Below, in pieces: positions 36,645 to 36,750 of a stretch of 36,750 bases of DNA (its first letter is position 1; each line of letters begins with the position of its first letter). A model generated the notes under the pieces. It had not been told where the DNA came from. It was given only the letters and a program-made list of their open reading frames with translations, and ran no database searches. Made by a program: the position numbers and the translations under genes. Origin of the DNA: Bacteroidota bacterium (GTDB lineage Bacteria > Bacteroidota > Ignavibacteria > Kapaibacteriales > UBA2268); the NCBI GenBank assembly GCA_021824625.1, contig JAKAKE010000032.1, positions 1 through 36,750 on the forward strand, in the 5' to 3' direction.

Positions 36645-36679
36645 GATTTATTATTTAATAATTTAAAGAACAAAATAAA

Positions 36680-36750
36680 TTATTTCAACTGCTCCAGCAC
36701 ATCACAGAAATAAACATCATCCTTAATCAATTTATCTGCTATGTAACTTT
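36680..36750 (-). CDS. C-terminal fragment of a protein running off the window end; identity unknown
   Basis: Minus-strand frame open to the window edge: ...SYIADKLIKDDVYFCDVLEQLK*. Too short to identify. Confidence 0.3.
   Translation of the reverse strand, partial: SYIADKLIKDDVYFCDVLEQLK

Overview
The window looks like a chromosomal segment of an AT-rich Bacteroidota/Chlorobi-group (FCB) bacterium. This is inferred from T9SS-type C-terminal domains and from three promoters of the form TTTG-N20-TAnnTTTG. Most genes are housekeeping: der, coaBC, hpnE-like, tRNA-Leu(TAG), tig-clpP-clpX, rplU-rpmA, ppdK, yjbQ-queC, rpsD, a BamA/TamA-like protein, ridA, a ROK kinase, an M64 peptidase, ftsB-like, gcvPA, sod, an A-type Fe-S carrier, ferredoxin, and sufS-sufU-sufT. 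Accessory content: two type II toxin-antitoxin pairs, two tandem Kelch/T9SS paralogs, a LamG lipoprotein, a SAM methyltransferase and a stand-alone four-helix-bundle (23S rRNA IVP-like) gene. I found no CRISPR array, prophage or complete transposon. The most interesting non-coding signal is a set of period-7 tandem repeats in intergenic gaps. One of these forms a 36-nt perfect inverted repeat flanking the four-helix-bundle gene inserted in the suf locus, and part of it recurs between clpP and clpX. All family assignments come from reading motifs by eye; no database search was run.
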